A stretch of DNA of 64,000 bases from [Clostridium] asparagiforme DSM 15981. Its GTDB lineage: Bacteria > Bacillota > Clostridia > Lachnospirales > Lachnospiraceae. Location: contig CP102272.1 in NCBI GenBank assembly GCA_025149125.1, forward strand, positions 744,001 to 808,000. The letters run 5' to 3'. Below are positions 35,871-45,498 of this stretch, in pieces. The notes under the pieces were generated by a model. That model had not been told where the DNA came from. It saw only the letters and a list, made by a program, of their open reading frames with translations, and ran no database searches. How positions within the stretch are numbered: position 1 is the first letter of the stretch; every line of letters starts with the position of its first letter. Position numbers and translations under genes: made by a program.

Positions 35871-36770
35871 ATGGATAAGATCAGCTGTATTGTGCTCAAC
35901 TACAACGATGCCCCCACCACCTGTGGACTGGTGGAGGAGCTTTTGGGGATAAACTGTCTGGATTCGGTGGTGGTGGTGGATAACTGTTCCACGGACGATT
36001 CCTGGGTTCGGCTCTCCGGGCTTGCGCGCCCGGACGGCCGCGTGAGTCTGATCCGGGCGGAGCAGAACGGCGGCTACGGCTGGGGCAATCAGATCGGGGT
36101 GGACTGGGCGGTGGACCGCCTGGGCGCGGATTACGTGATCGTGGCTAACCCGGATATCCATGTGTCGGAGGAATGCATTCTGCGGGTGAAGGAAGCCCTG
36201 GACCGGACGGAGCGCTGCGCGCTGGCTTCGGCCCTGGTGGAAAGCCCGGAAGGGAAGCCGCTCTTTAGTTACTGGATGCTGCTGCCTCTGTGGAAGGATC
36301 TGCTGGACACGGGGCTTGTGACCCGGCGGCTGTTTGCGCGCTGGCTGAATGTGCCGCGGGAACGGCTGAAGCAGGGGGGGCTGTCCGGATGCCGCCTGGT
36401 GGATGCGGTTCCGGGGTCTTTTTTTATGCTGCGCCCGGACCGTTTTCCGGAGGGGGAAATTCACAAAGTATTTGACAAACAGATTTTTTTATATTATGAA
36501 GAGAAGGTGCTGGGACAGAAGTTAAAGGCCATGGGCCTGACCGCCGTCCTGGCTCTGGACTGCTCTTACGTCCATGCCCATTCGGTGAGCATCGACAAGA
36601 GCGTGAAAAACATCGGGGACAAGCAGCGGCTGCTGCACGAGAGCAAGCTGTATTATTACCGGGAATACCTCCACGCCGGGCCGGTAAAGACGGCTGCCGC
36701 CAGAGTCTTTCTGGGGCTGGTGCTGGCGGAGGTGCGGTTTCTCACCGAGGTGTGCGGCATGCGCTGGTAG
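35871..36770 (+). CDS. GT2 family glycosyltransferase (rhamnosyltransferase-like)
   Basis: 299 aa. ISCIVLNYNDAPTT, VVVDNCSTDDS (about 37-47) and VANPDIHVSEE (in place of a DxD) mark the RfbF/WcaA-like rhamnosyltransferases. VPGSFFMLRPD and the FLYYEE later motif agree. An RfbC gene downstream supplies dTDP-rhamnose context. Confidence 0.85.
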   Translation: MDKISCIVLNYNDAPTTCGLVEELLGINCLDSVVVVDNCSTDDSWVRLSGLARPDGRVSLIRAEQNGGYGWGNQIGVDWAVDRLGADYVIVANPDIHVSEECILRVKEALDRTERCALASALVESPEGKPLFSYWMLLPLWKDLLDTGLVTRRLFARWLNVPRERLKQGGLSGCRLVDAVPGSFFMLRPDRFPEGEIHKVFDKQIFLYYEEKVLGQKLKAMGLTAVLALDCSYVHAHSVSIDKSVKNIGDKQRLLHESKLYYYREYLHAGPVKTAAARVFLGLVLAEVRFLTEVCGMRW

Positions 36771-36793
36771 CGCGTGCACGGAAAGGAACGATT

Positions 36794-37909
36794 ATGTCTG
36801 CGAAAGAAACGGAAAAGCCGATACTGGTGACAAGGTCCTCCCTGCCGCCGTTCGAGGAATTTACAGAAATGTTAAAGCCCATCTGGGAGTCCGGGTGGCT
36901 GACCAATATGGGAGATTACCACAAGGAGCTGGAACAGAAGCTGCGGGAGTATCTGGGCGCGGACCGGCTGGTGCTTTTCACCAACGGCCACATGGCCCTG
37001 GAGATGGTGATTCAGGCCCTGGAGCTGACGGGCGAGGTGATCACCACGCCCTTTACCTTTGCCTCCACCACCCACGCCATTGTGCGCAACGGGCTGACGC
37101 CGGTGTTTTGCGATATCAATCCCCGGGATTACACCATGGACGTGGACAAGATCGAGGCTCTGATCACGGAAAAGACCTCCGCCATCCTGCCGGTGCACGT
37201 TTACGGAAATATATGTGACGTGGAGCGGATTGAAGCCATCGCCAGGAGGCATAATTTAAAGGTGATCTACGACGCGGCCCACACCTTCGGGGAGACTTAC
37301 AACGGGGTGGGCACGGCCTGCTTCGGGGACGCCAGCATTTTCAGTTTCCACGCCACTAAGGTGTACCACACCATCGAGGGCGGCGCGGTGGCTTTTCGGG
37401 AAGCGTGGATGGAACACCGCCTGAACTGCCTGAAGAACTTCGGCATCGTGGATCAGGACCACGTGGTCTGGGTGGGCGGAAACGCCAAGATGAACGAGTT
37501 CCAGGCCGCAATGGGCCTGTGCAATCTGCGCCATCTGGAGGACGAGATAACGAAACGCCGCAGGGTGGCGGAGCGGTATCTGGAGAATCTTGACGGCGTG
37601 AAGGGCTTAAAGCTGCCAGAGTACCGCCCTGGGGTAAAGCCCAATTACGCCTATTTCCCTGTGGTGTTCGACGGCTTCGCCCGGACCCGGGACCAGGTGT
37701 TCGATGGCCTGGGGGCCCATCAGATCCATCCGCGGAAATATTTTTATCCGCTGATCAACGATTTCCAGTGTTATGAGGGAAGATTTTCCTCCAAGGACAC
37801 GCCGGTGGCCAAATACATCGCGGACCGGGTGCTGACGCTGCCGCTGTACGCGGATCTGGCGCTGGAGGACGTAGACCGGATCTGCGGACTGCTCCGGGAG
37901 ATGGGGTGA
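36794..37909 (+). CDS. DegT/DnrJ/EryC1/StrS family sugar aminotransferase
   Basis: 371 aa PLP enzyme. FTNGHMALEMVIQAL (about 60-75), VIYDAAHTFGETYNG with the PLP-contacting Asp, and FSFHATKVYHTIEGGA with the Schiff-base Lys near 194. It makes an amino sugar from a 3- or 4-keto nucleotide sugar for the surface polymer. GAAAGGAACG ribosome site sets the start. Confidence 0.9.
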   Translation: MSAKETEKPILVTRSSLPPFEEFTEMLKPIWESGWLTNMGDYHKELEQKLREYLGADRLVLFTNGHMALEMVIQALELTGEVITTPFTFASTTHAIVRNGLTPVFCDINPRDYTMDVDKIEALITEKTSAILPVHVYGNICDVERIEAIARRHNLKVIYDAAHTFGETYNGVGTACFGDASIFSFHATKVYHTIEGGAVAFREAWMEHRLNCLKNFGIVDQDHVVWVGGNAKMNEFQAAMGLCNLRHLEDEITKRRRVAERYLENLDGVKGLKLPEYRPGVKPNYAYFPVVFDGFARTRDQVFDGLGAHQIHPRKYFYPLINDFQCYEGRFSSKDTPVAKYIADRVLTLPLYADLALEDVDRICGLLREMG

Positions 37910-37959
37910 GTGATTTGGGACAAATACTGTGGAACGACATCGCATAAGAGGAACAATTC

Positions 37960-38646
37960 ATGGACAAGGTGCTGCTGGTAATACCGGCTTACAATGAGGA
38001 AAAGAATATACGAAAGGTTGTGGGCCGTCTGACAGAGGATTTTCCGGAGCTGGACTACATCGTGGTCAACGACGGTTCCCGGGACTCCACGGCCGACATC
38101 TGCCGGCAGAACGGCTACAATCTTCTGGATCTGCCTGTGAATCTGGGCCTGGCGGGCTGTTTTCAGGCGGGGATGAAGTACGCCTACTTAAAGGGCTATC
38201 AGTACGCCATCCAATTTGACGGGGACGGCCAGCACCGGCCGGAATATATCGGCGCCATGAAGGATAAGATGGATGAGGGATACGACATTGTGGTGGGTTC
38301 CCGGTTCGTGGAGCGAAGGAAGGACTGGTCCCCACGCATGGTGGGCAGCCGCCTGATCGGGGCGGCCATCCGACTGACCACCGGGGCGAAGATCAAGGAC
38401 CCCACCTCCGGGATGCGCATGTTTAACCGCAGCATGATCGAGGAGTTCGCGCTGAACTTAAATTACGGCCCCGAGCCGGACACCCTCTCCTTTTTGATCA
38501 AGCAGGGGGCCAGGGTGGCGGAGATTCAGGTGGAGATCGACGAGCGCCTGGCGGGGGAGAGCTATTTAAAGCCCATGGTGGCGATCAAATATATGACGCG
38601 GATGCTGATTTCCATATTTTTGATTCAGAATTTCCGCAAGCGGTGA
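37960..38646 (+). CDS. GT2 family glycosyltransferase (polyprenyl-phosphate type)
   Basis: 228 aa. LLVIPAYNEEKNIRKVVGRL, VVNDGSRDST and the QFDGDGQH metal motif (about 87-94), then SRFVERR and PTSGMRMF. This is the DPM1/ArnC-like group that loads a sugar on polyprenyl phosphate. It has no C-terminal membrane anchor. Confidence 0.87.
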   Translation: MDKVLLVIPAYNEEKNIRKVVGRLTEDFPELDYIVVNDGSRDSTADICRQNGYNLLDLPVNLGLAGCFQAGMKYAYLKGYQYAIQFDGDGQHRPEYIGAMKDKMDEGYDIVVGSRFVERRKDWSPRMVGSRLIGAAIRLTTGAKIKDPTSGMRMFNRSMIEEFALNLNYGPEPDTLSFLIKQGARVAEIQVEIDERLAGESYLKPMVAIKYMTRMLISIFLIQNFRKR

Positions 38647-38670
38647 CAGCCGCATGAGGTGGTGGATAAA

Positions 38671-39984
38671 ATGAACAAATTGACGGCCCGCCTGCTCTAT
38701 AAGGGCGGCAATATCGAACGGCAGAACGTCCTGTGGAACACCGCGGGCAGCTTCTGCTACGCGCTGGCCAGCATGGTGCTGTCCTTCCTGGTCATCCGGA
38801 TGATCGGGGAGGACCAGGGAGGAATCTTTTCCTTCGGGTTTTCCACCCTGGGACAGCAGATGTTTATCATCGCGTACTTCGGAATCCGCCCGTTCCAGAT
38901 CACGGACGGCAAGGGCGAGTATTCCTTCCGGGACTATCTGGAACACCGTTACATCACCTGCCTGGCCGCGCTGGCGGCGGGCTGCGTGTATCTGACGGCC
39001 CAGGTGTCTGTGGGATTTTACACCCCTTACAAGGCGCTGATCCTGATTCTCCTGGTGCTGTACAAGGTGATCGACGGATATGCCGATGTCTATGAGTCGG
39101 AGTTTCAGCGCCAGGGCAGCCTGTATCTCACTGGAAAATCCAATTTTTTCCGCACCCTGCTGTCCGTGTCCTGCTTCCTGCTGGCGCTGGCGGTTACCCG
39201 GAACCTGTTTGCGGCCTGCCTGACGGCGGTGGCGGCCCAGGTCGCCGGAGTCTGCCTGTTCAATCTGCCGGTGATCCGCGCGGTGGACGGGGTGAGCTGG
39301 ATGCGGGGAGAGCGTCAGACCTCCCGGCTGTTTCACAGCACGGCGTTACTGTTTCTGTCCGCGTTTCTTGACTTTTTTGTGTTTTCCTCCGCCAAGTACG
39401 CCATCGACGCCCGGCTCAGTGACGCGGCTTCCGGGTATTTCAATCTGATTTTCATGCCTACCTCCGTGATTTATATGGTGGCGAATTTCGTGATCCGGCC
39501 GTTTCTGACCAAGCTGACGGATCTGTGGGAGGGAAAACTGTTTCTGGGCTTTAAGGAGCAGCTGGCGCGCATCGGCGCCATCATCTCCGGCCTGACGGTG
39601 CTGGCCGTGGGCGCAACCCTGATTCTGGGACGTTTTGTGCTGGGGATTATGGAGGCGATACTGGGCGACGGATACGAGGGCGCTCTGACCGTATATCAGA
39701 CCGCTTTTGTGGTAATCGTATTAGGCGGGGGCTTTTATGCCCTGGCCAATTTGATGTATTATGCGCTGGTGATTATGAGAAAGCAGAAGGCCATTTTCAT
39801 CGTGTATCTTTTGGCGGCCGTCACGGCGGCCCTGATTTCCGGCCCAATCGTTTCACGCTGGGGGATCGGAGGGGCCGCGGGCTGTTATCTGCTGCTGATG
39901 ATCGGATTGACCGCCGGCTTCGGATTCTGTATGGTCCGGGCCTATCAACATGAGAAAGGGGAGAATCGTGGGAATGCAGGATGA
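38671..39984 (+). CDS. Polysaccharide flippase-like membrane protein, second copy
   Basis: 437 aa with about 12 membrane segments. NVLWNTAGSFCYALASMVLSF at the start. The fold fits the Wzx/MATE-like family, but the sequence differs strongly from the flippase at 29749. Start at the ATG after GAGGTGG; two GTG codons upstream are in frame. Two flippases suggest two lipid-linked products or one specialised for a modifying sugar. Confidence 0.82.
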   Translation: MNKLTARLLYKGGNIERQNVLWNTAGSFCYALASMVLSFLVIRMIGEDQGGIFSFGFSTLGQQMFIIAYFGIRPFQITDGKGEYSFRDYLEHRYITCLAALAAGCVYLTAQVSVGFYTPYKALILILLVLYKVIDGYADVYESEFQRQGSLYLTGKSNFFRTLLSVSCFLLALAVTRNLFAACLTAVAAQVAGVCLFNLPVIRAVDGVSWMRGERQTSRLFHSTALLFLSAFLDFFVFSSAKYAIDARLSDAASGYFNLIFMPTSVIYMVANFVIRPFLTKLTDLWEGKLFLGFKEQLARIGAIISGLTVLAVGATLILGRFVLGIMEAILGDGYEGALTVYQTAFVVIVLGGGFYALANLMYYALVIMRKQKAIFIVYLLAAVTAALISGPIVSRWGIGGAAGCYLLLMIGLTAGFGFCMVRAYQHEKGENRGNAG

Positions 39985-40960
39985 GACAATGGAAGTGCGC
40001 AGTGAGAGAAATGCGGGCGCGCGCAGGCGCACCGTGGATGTGATCATCCCAACCTACAAGCCGGACAAGAAATTCAGCCGTCTGCTGCGTATGCTGGAAT
40101 TGCAGACGTACCCAATCCGAAGGATTATTGTGATGAATACAGAGAAATCCTACTGGAACGACAAGGGCTACGAGGGGATAAAAGGATTGGAGGTCCACCA
40201 CCTGACCAAGGCGGAGTTCGACCACGGCAGGACCCGCAACCAGGGCGCGCGCTACAGCCGGGCGGACATTATGGTGTTCATGACGGACGACGCGGTGCCC
40301 GCCGACAACCGGCTGATCGAGCAGCTCATGGCTGCGTTTGACCAGCGGGGGCCGCTGGGGGAGTCGGTGATTATGGCCTACGCCCGTCAGCTGGCGGATA
40401 AGGACTGCGGCCTGGCGGAGCGCTACACCCGCTCCTTCAATTATCCGGACCAGAGCCGGGTGAAAACCAGGGCGGACCTAAAGGAGCTTGGAATCAAGAC
40501 CTTTTTTGCCTCAAACGTGTGCTGTGCCTATGACCGGGAGAAGTTCTGGTTTCAGGGTGGTTTTACTGACAAGACCATTTTCAACGAGGACATGATTTTT
40601 GCGGGCCGCGCGGTGCTGGAGGACGACTACGCCGTGGCCTATGTGGCCGGGGCGCGGGTGGTGCACTCCCACAATTACGGCTGCATGGCTCAGTTTCACA
40701 GGAATTTCGACCTGGCGGTGTCCCAGGCCGACCACCCGGAGCTGTTTTCGGCGGTGCGCTCGGAGAGCGAGGGCATCCGCCTGGTCAAACAGACGGCCCG
40801 CTATCTGGTGAAGCAGCGCCGCCCCTGGCTGGTGCCGGGGCTGTTTGTGAAGAGCGGTTTCAAGTACCTGGGCTACCGGGTTGGGAAATGCTACCGGCTT
40901 ATGCCCCGGGCCCTGGTGCTCCGCTGCACCATGAACAAGGAATACTGGAGCCGGGTCTGA
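39974..40960 (+). CDS. GT2 family glycosyltransferase (rhamnosyltransferase-like)
   Basis: 328 aa. TVDVIIPTYKPDKKFSRLL at the start, TKAEFDHGRTRNQGARYS with the HGxTRN pattern of rhamnosyltransferases, and the metal-site MTDDAVP near 103. The first codons overlap the flippase stop by 11 bp. AAAGGGGAG lies ten bases before this ATG, so I prefer it to the ATG at 39950. Confidence 0.85.
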   Translation: MQDETMEVRSERNAGARRRTVDVIIPTYKPDKKFSRLLRMLELQTYPIRRIIVMNTEKSYWNDKGYEGIKGLEVHHLTKAEFDHGRTRNQGARYSRADIMVFMTDDAVPADNRLIEQLMAAFDQRGPLGESVIMAYARQLADKDCGLAERYTRSFNYPDQSRVKTRADLKELGIKTFFASNVCCAYDREKFWFQGGFTDKTIFNEDMIFAGRAVLEDDYAVAYVAGARVVHSHNYGCMAQFHRNFDLAVSQADHPELFSAVRSESEGIRLVKQTARYLVKQRRPWLVPGLFVKSGFKYLGYRVGKCYRLMPRALVLRCTMNKEYWSRV

Positions 40961-40998
40961 CTTGTCCCGGAAATGACGAAAGAAGGTAGGAAATCCCT

Positions 40999-41412
40999 AT
41001 GATGCAACCGATGTTCCGAGTGATTCTGATCATTGTTTCCCTGGCCACCATGGCGTACATGATGCGCAAGATCCGCCAGGCTAAGGTGCAGATCGAGGCG
41101 GCCATGTTCTGGGTGATGCTGGCCCTGCTGCTGGTGGTATTTGCAATCTGCCCGCCGGTGGCGAACATCTGCGCCAGACTGCTGGGCATCTACTCCACCC
41201 CCAACTTCCTGTTTCTGTTCACCATTTTCCTGCTCATGGCAAAGGTGTTCAGCATGACCATCCACCTGTCCCAGATCGAGAGCAAGCAGAAGGAGCTGAT
41301 CCAGAAAATGGCGCTGGACCAGAAGGAGAAGGAGGAGCTGGAGCTGAAGGTGCAGGAGCTGATGGACGGGAAAGACAGAGCGGCTGAGGTGGAAGATGAG
41401 TGCGAACAATAA
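40999..41412 (+). CDS. DUF2304 family membrane protein
   Basis: 137 aa. Three membrane helices (about 5-22, 35-53, 68-88) and a C-terminal Lys/Glu-rich coiled coil. This small family regularly sits beside polyprenyl-phosphate glycosyltransferases in surface-glycan loci and is thought to support them. Overlaps the next gene by 17 bp. Confidence 0.8.
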   Translation: MMQPMFRVILIIVSLATMAYMMRKIRQAKVQIEAAMFWVMLALLLVVFAICPPVANICARLLGIYSTPNFLFLFTIFLLMAKVFSMTIHLSQIESKQKELIQKMALDQKEKEELELKVQELMDGKDRAAEVEDECEQ

Positions 41413-43060
41413 AAAATTACAACTGAGGACTCCGGGGCTGCGCCTGCTGGCCGCCTGCGCCCTGGCGGTGGCCGTTCTGGGACTCTGGCATGGGCTGGAT
41501 GTGCGGGACGGCATCGCCAGGACCGGGAACCGCTTCCTGTACGGCTGGTACGGGGCGGCGTTTGTCTGGGGCATGGGGCTTCTGGCCGCGTCGGGCTGGC
41601 TGCTCCTGATCCGCAAGCAATGGAGCCTGGAGCGGGTGTTCGTGGTCTGCAGCCTCGCCCTGGGGGTGCTGTTCGCGGCCGTGCTGCCGCCGCTGTCCGC
41701 GCCCGACGAGGTGGCCCACTATATTTCCGCCTACCAGGTGTCCAACCGCCTGATGGGGAAAACAGCAGCCGATGAGGACGGGCGGGTGCTCATCCGGGCG
41801 CAGGACGCCTGGGTGGAGGATCTGGAGGACGTTCTGGCCGACGACGGAAGCGGCCGGACGTCGGACCGGGACTCCGCCGTTCTGGGGCAGATGGTGACCC
41901 AGTATACCTACGGGGAGATACGGGGAGGCGGAAAGGCAGCGGAGGCTCCGGGCGGCGGGAATTTTGCTGCGGTTTCCGGGGACGGAGTGGCCGTCTCCTA
42001 CCAGCCCGCCGTGCACACCACGCCCCTGGCGTATGCGCCGCAGGCGGTGGGAATTACACTGGCCCGGGCGCTGGGCCTTGGCAGCATCGGGCTGTTGTTT
42101 CTGGGACGCCTGTTCAACCTGCTGTTTTACACCGGAATGGGTTATCTGACCATGAGGCGGATGCCCTTCGGCAAGGAGGTGGTGTTCGGGGTTGGGCTGC
42201 TGCCCATGACTCTGAACCTGGTTTCCTCCATGTCCTACGATGTGATGATTCTGGCCATGACCGCCTACTTCACCGCGGTGTGCCTGGACCTGGCGTACCG
42301 GGCGGAGCGGGTGCGGCTCTTGGACGTGGCGGTTCTGGCTCTGGTGATGGCGGTCATGGGGCCCTGCAAGATGGTCTACGGCGTGATCGCCGGGCTGTGT
42401 CTGTTGATTCCGGTGAAAAAATTCGGCGGCTGGGGCCGGTGGCTTTTGGCCGCTGCCGCGGTGCTTGGCGCATTTGCGCTGGCTATGCTGGTGGTGAACA
42501 GCCAGACCGTGGCGCTGTACACCGGGATTCAGGACCGGCATGTGATCTGGGCCGACGAGCCGGGATATTCCTTTGCGCAGCTGATTCACAGCCCGCTTCT
42601 GGTGTTGAAAATGTGTTACAGCACCCTGGTCTGGCAGGGCGCGGAGCTGTTCTCCGGCATGATCGGCGGCAGCCTGGGCAACATGGACCCGGTACTGAAT
42701 ACGCCCTATATCATTGTGTTGGGATTGGCCTTTATTCTGCTCATGCTGGCCTTGCGAAAGCCCGGGGAGTCCCTAAAAATCTCAGGCGGGCAGCGGGTCT
42801 GGATCTGGGTGATCTGCCTGATCTGCCTGGGGGCGCTGATGTTTTCCATGCTGCTGGCCTGGACGCCGGTAAGCGCCAGCTTTATCCAGGGAGTTCAGGG
42901 GCGGTATCTCCTGCCGCTGCTTCCCATATTCGCGCTCTCCCTGAAAAATGACCGGCTGGTGCGCACGGACTGCGACGACCGGAAGCTGCTGTTTGGGATG
43001 ATCTGCATGGATGTGTATGTGATTCTGCGGATCTTCAGCGTGGTGTGTCTGCGGGTGTGA
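41396..43060 (+). CDS. DUF2142 family membrane protein (GT-C-like)
   Basis: 554 aa, with about 12 membrane segments. PPLSAPDEVAHYISAYQVSNRL, with the acidic loop after the third segment, is the DUF2142 signature and resembles the first outer loop of GT-C glycosyltransferases. QGRYLLPLLPI near the C-terminus also fits. It probably uses a polyprenyl-phosphate sugar made by the GT2 at 37960 to modify the polymer outside the membrane. Confidence 0.83.
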   Translation: MSANNKKLQLRTPGLRLLAACALAVAVLGLWHGLDVRDGIARTGNRFLYGWYGAAFVWGMGLLAASGWLLLIRKQWSLERVFVVCSLALGVLFAAVLPPLSAPDEVAHYISAYQVSNRLMGKTAADEDGRVLIRAQDAWVEDLEDVLADDGSGRTSDRDSAVLGQMVTQYTYGEIRGGGKAAEAPGGGNFAAVSGDGVAVSYQPAVHTTPLAYAPQAVGITLARALGLGSIGLLFLGRLFNLLFYTGMGYLTMRRMPFGKEVVFGVGLLPMTLNLVSSMSYDVMILAMTAYFTAVCLDLAYRAERVRLLDVAVLALVMAVMGPCKMVYGVIAGLCLLIPVKKFGGWGRWLLAAAAVLGAFALAMLVVNSQTVALYTGIQDRHVIWADEPGYSFAQLIHSPLLVLKMCYSTLVWQGAELFSGMIGGSLGNMDPVLNTPYIIVLGLAFILLMLALRKPGESLKISGGQRVWIWVICLICLGALMFSMLLAWTPVSASFIQGVQGRYLLPLLPIFALSLKNDRLVRTDCDDRKLLFGMICMDVYVILRIFSVVCLRV

Positions 43061-43136
43061 GGGTGCGGGGGCAAGGACGGAGCCGGGCAAAGTTCCCCGG
43101 ACAGCCGTCCCAGGCAGAAAACTCCCGCTCCGGGTA

Positions 43137-43165
43137 TTGTCAGCAACGCCGGAATGTGATAGAAT
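43137..43165 (+). promoter_or_regulatory. Sigma-A promoter before rfbC
   Basis: TTGTCA-N17-TAGAAT. It gives rfbC and the export permease their own transcription start, separate from the upstream glycan operon. Confidence 0.65.
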
Positions 43166-43251
43166 TGCCAGATGTGCGGCGGTTTTCGCTGCAATAAGAT
43201 TTACATAAAATGGAAGGGCCTTAAAACCTTCTGAATATAAAGGAGCATTGA

Positions 43252-43809
43252 ATGATGGGAAAGATAAATGTGACGCCCTGTCCCATTGAAGGGCTGTACG
43301 TGATTGAACCGACTGTGTTTAAGGATGAGCGCGGATATTTTGTGGAGACCTACAACCAGAATGATTTCCGGGAGGCGGGCCTCAATATGGTGTTTGTGCA
43401 GGACAACCAGTCCATGTCCGTAAAGGGCGTGCTGCGGGGGCTTCATTTCCAGAAGCAGTATCCCCAGGGCAAGCTGGTGCGTGCCATCCGGGGCACGGTG
43501 TTCGACGTGGCGGTGGACCTGCGCTCCGATTCCGGGACCTATGGGAAATGGTTCGGCGTGACCCTGTCCGCTGAGAACAAGAAGCAGTTCTATATCCCGG
43601 AAGGTTTTGCACACGGTTTTCTGGTGCTCTCCGACGAGGCGGAGTTCGCGTACAAGTGTACGGATTTCTACCATCCGGGCGACGAGGGCGGTCTGCTGTG
43701 GAGCGATCCCGAGATCGGCGTGGAGTGGCCCATTGAGGAGGGAATGGAACTGATCATTTCCGAGAAGGATCAGAAGTGGAGCGGCCTTAAGGATACGTTC
43801 AGGTTCTGA
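43252..43809 (+). CDS. rfbC: dTDP-4-dehydrorhamnose 3,5-epimerase
   Basis: 185 aa, the normal RfbC size. KDERGYFVETYNQNDF, then GVLRGLHFQ with the catalytic His, and VFDVAVDLR-SDSGTYGKW with the catalytic Asp. IPEGFAHGF closes the pattern. It epimerises the keto sugar on the way to dTDP-L-rhamnose. rfbA, rfbB and rfbD are not in the window. Start at either of two adjacent ATGs after AAAGGAG. Confidence 0.95.
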   Translation: MMGKINVTPCPIEGLYVIEPTVFKDERGYFVETYNQNDFREAGLNMVFVQDNQSMSVKGVLRGLHFQKQYPQGKLVRAIRGTVFDVAVDLRSDSGTYGKWFGVTLSAENKKQFYIPEGFAHGFLVLSDEAEFAYKCTDFYHPGDEGGLLWSDPEIGVEWPIEEGMELIISEKDQKWSGLKDTFRF

Positions 43810-43855
43810 CGGAGAACCGGCCGCTTTTACGCTCAAGAAAAGGAATTAAACGCAT

Positions 43856-44671
43856 ATGAAATATGTCATCTCTCTGGTGAAAGAGATTGTAAAAAAACGG
43901 AAAATGATTCTGGATCTGGCGCTGGCGGATTTCCGCAAACGGTTTGTGGGATCGTATTTCGGAATTGTCTGGATGTTTCTGCAGCCCCTGGTGACCGTGC
44001 TGATCTACTGGTTCATTTTCGGCGAGTACGGCATGAAGACGGTGCCCCCTGTCACCAACGCCACCTATGTGGTGTGGCTGGTTCCGGGGCTGGTGCCCTG
44101 GTTCTTTTACAGCGAGGCGCTGAATTCCATCACAGGCTGCCTGCAGGAGTACAGCTACCTGGTGAAAAAGGTGGTGTTTAAGGTGGAGATGCTGCCCATC
44201 ATCAAGCTGCTTTCCTGCCTGATGGTGCACTTTTTCTTTGTGCTGATCATGCTGGCGCTGTATGCGGCTTACCGGCAGCCGGTGTTCGCCACCTGGATTC
44301 AGATTCTGTACTACACCTTTGCGGCGGCCATGCTGGCCCTGGCCTTCGGGTATTTTACCAGCGCGGTGAACGTATTTTTCAAGGATATGGCCAATATTGT
44401 GGGAATCTGCCTGCAGTTCGGCATCTGGATGACGCCGATTATGTACGACGAGGCCATTTTCACCAGCCGGAATCCCTGGATCGGCACAGTGCTCAAGCTG
44501 AACCCGTTCTACTATATTGTGGCGGGCTACCGCGACAGCATGCTCACGGGCGACTGGTTCTGGAGGCGTCCTACCATGACCCTGTACTTCTGGGGCGTGA
44601 CCATTGTGGTGATGCTGGTGGGCTTACGGATGTTTAAACGGCTTCGGCCGCATTTTTCAGACGTCCTCTGA
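43856..44671 (+). CDS. ABC-2 polysaccharide/teichoic-acid export permease
   Basis: 271 aa, six membrane segments. The N-terminus LALADFRKRFVGSYFGIVWMFLQPL and the FGIWMTPIMYDE motif near 185 are typical of TagG/Wzm/RfbA permeases. These need a cytoplasmic ATPase (TagH/Wzt) that is usually the next gene, but none is present here. It therefore pairs with an ATPase encoded elsewhere, or the partner was lost. Confidence 0.88.
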   Translation: MKYVISLVKEIVKKRKMILDLALADFRKRFVGSYFGIVWMFLQPLVTVLIYWFIFGEYGMKTVPPVTNATYVVWLVPGLVPWFFYSEALNSITGCLQEYSYLVKKVVFKVEMLPIIKLLSCLMVHFFFVLIMLALYAAYRQPVFATWIQILYYTFAAAMLALAFGYFTSAVNVFFKDMANIVGICLQFGIWMTPIMYDEAIFTSRNPWIGTVLKLNPFYYIVAGYRDSMLTGDWFWRRPTMTLYFWGVTIVVMLVGLRMFKRLRPHFSDVL

Positions 44672-44898
44672 CGCGGCTGCGGCAGGGATAGGCGGAGTAT
44701 AGCGTGAGCGGGCGACCGTTCCGGCCGGGGCAGGGATGCCGGGCCGGGGCGGTTGTTTGCATTGCGGCGGATGGCGGAACGGCGTGCGGAGGGAAGCGCC
44801 TGGAAGTGAGAAAATATCACCCCGGTGAAGCGTTGCGGCTGTGACTGCGCTATGCAGTCGCACGATATGGAAATAAATGGGAGAGGAGGCTGGAGGCC

Positions 44899-45498
44899 GT
44901 GATAAAACAGATATGCCTGGGATGGAGCGATGGCCGGGAGAACGGCACGATTCAGGTGGAAGTGGTTTACTCCGCCCGCAGAACAATGGGGCTGGAGGTA
45001 AAGGCCGACGGCTCGGTGGTCGCCAGAGTTCCCAGGCGCACGCCGGATCAGGCGGTGAAAGGATTTGTGGAGGAGCGACGGGAGTGGATTGTGGAGAAAT
45101 GGTTCCTCATGCAGGACCGGCGGCGGGCTGAGGAGGAGCGCGGGCCCCGGGACTACGAGGGGGATCCGGCCCTGGAACGGTGGTACCGGGAACAGGCGCG
45201 CAAGCGGATCGCCTGGCGCACCGCCTATTTCGCCCGCCATATGGGCGTGACCTACGGCCGCATCTCCATCCGGGCGGCCAAAACCAGGTGGGGCAGTTGC
45301 AGCGCAGAGGGGAATCTGAATTTCCACTGGAAACTGATTTTGATGCCGCCGGAAATCCTGGATTACGTGGTGGTCCACGAGCTGGCCCACCGGAAGGAGA
45401 TGAACCACTCCGACCGTTTCTGGGCGGAGGTGGAGCGGGTATTGCCGGATTACCGGCAGAGGCGGGCGTGGCTTAAGGAGCACGGCCGGGAGGCGTGA
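44899..45498 (+). CDS. YgjP-like M48-type metallopeptidase (DUF45)
   Basis: 199 aa. The zinc site is VVHELAHRKEMNHSDRFW (about 158-175: HELAH plus the downstream NHS-x2-FW). TRWGSCSAEGNLNFHW precedes it, a constant family feature. YgjP relatives are called UTP pyrophosphatase or metal-dependent hydrolase in databases. GTG start after GGCTGGAGG. Confidence 0.88.
   Translation: MIKQICLGWSDGRENGTIQVEVVYSARRTMGLEVKADGSVVARVPRRTPDQAVKGFVEERREWIVEKWFLMQDRRRAEEERGPRDYEGDPALERWYREQARKRIAWRTAYFARHMGVTYGRISIRAAKTRWGSCSAEGNLNFHWKLILMPPEILDYVVVHELAHRKEMNHSDRFWAEVERVLPDYRQRRAWLKEHGREA

Noticed and set aside
41417..42589. 390-codon minus-strand open frame
   Set aside because: Antisense to the DUF2142 gene; His/Gln-rich low-information sequence.
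44672..44898. Missing Wzt/TagH ATPase in the gap after the export permease
   Set aside because: I looked for Walker A or ABC signature motifs in all frames to 45.6 kb and found none; the gap has only short GC hairpins.
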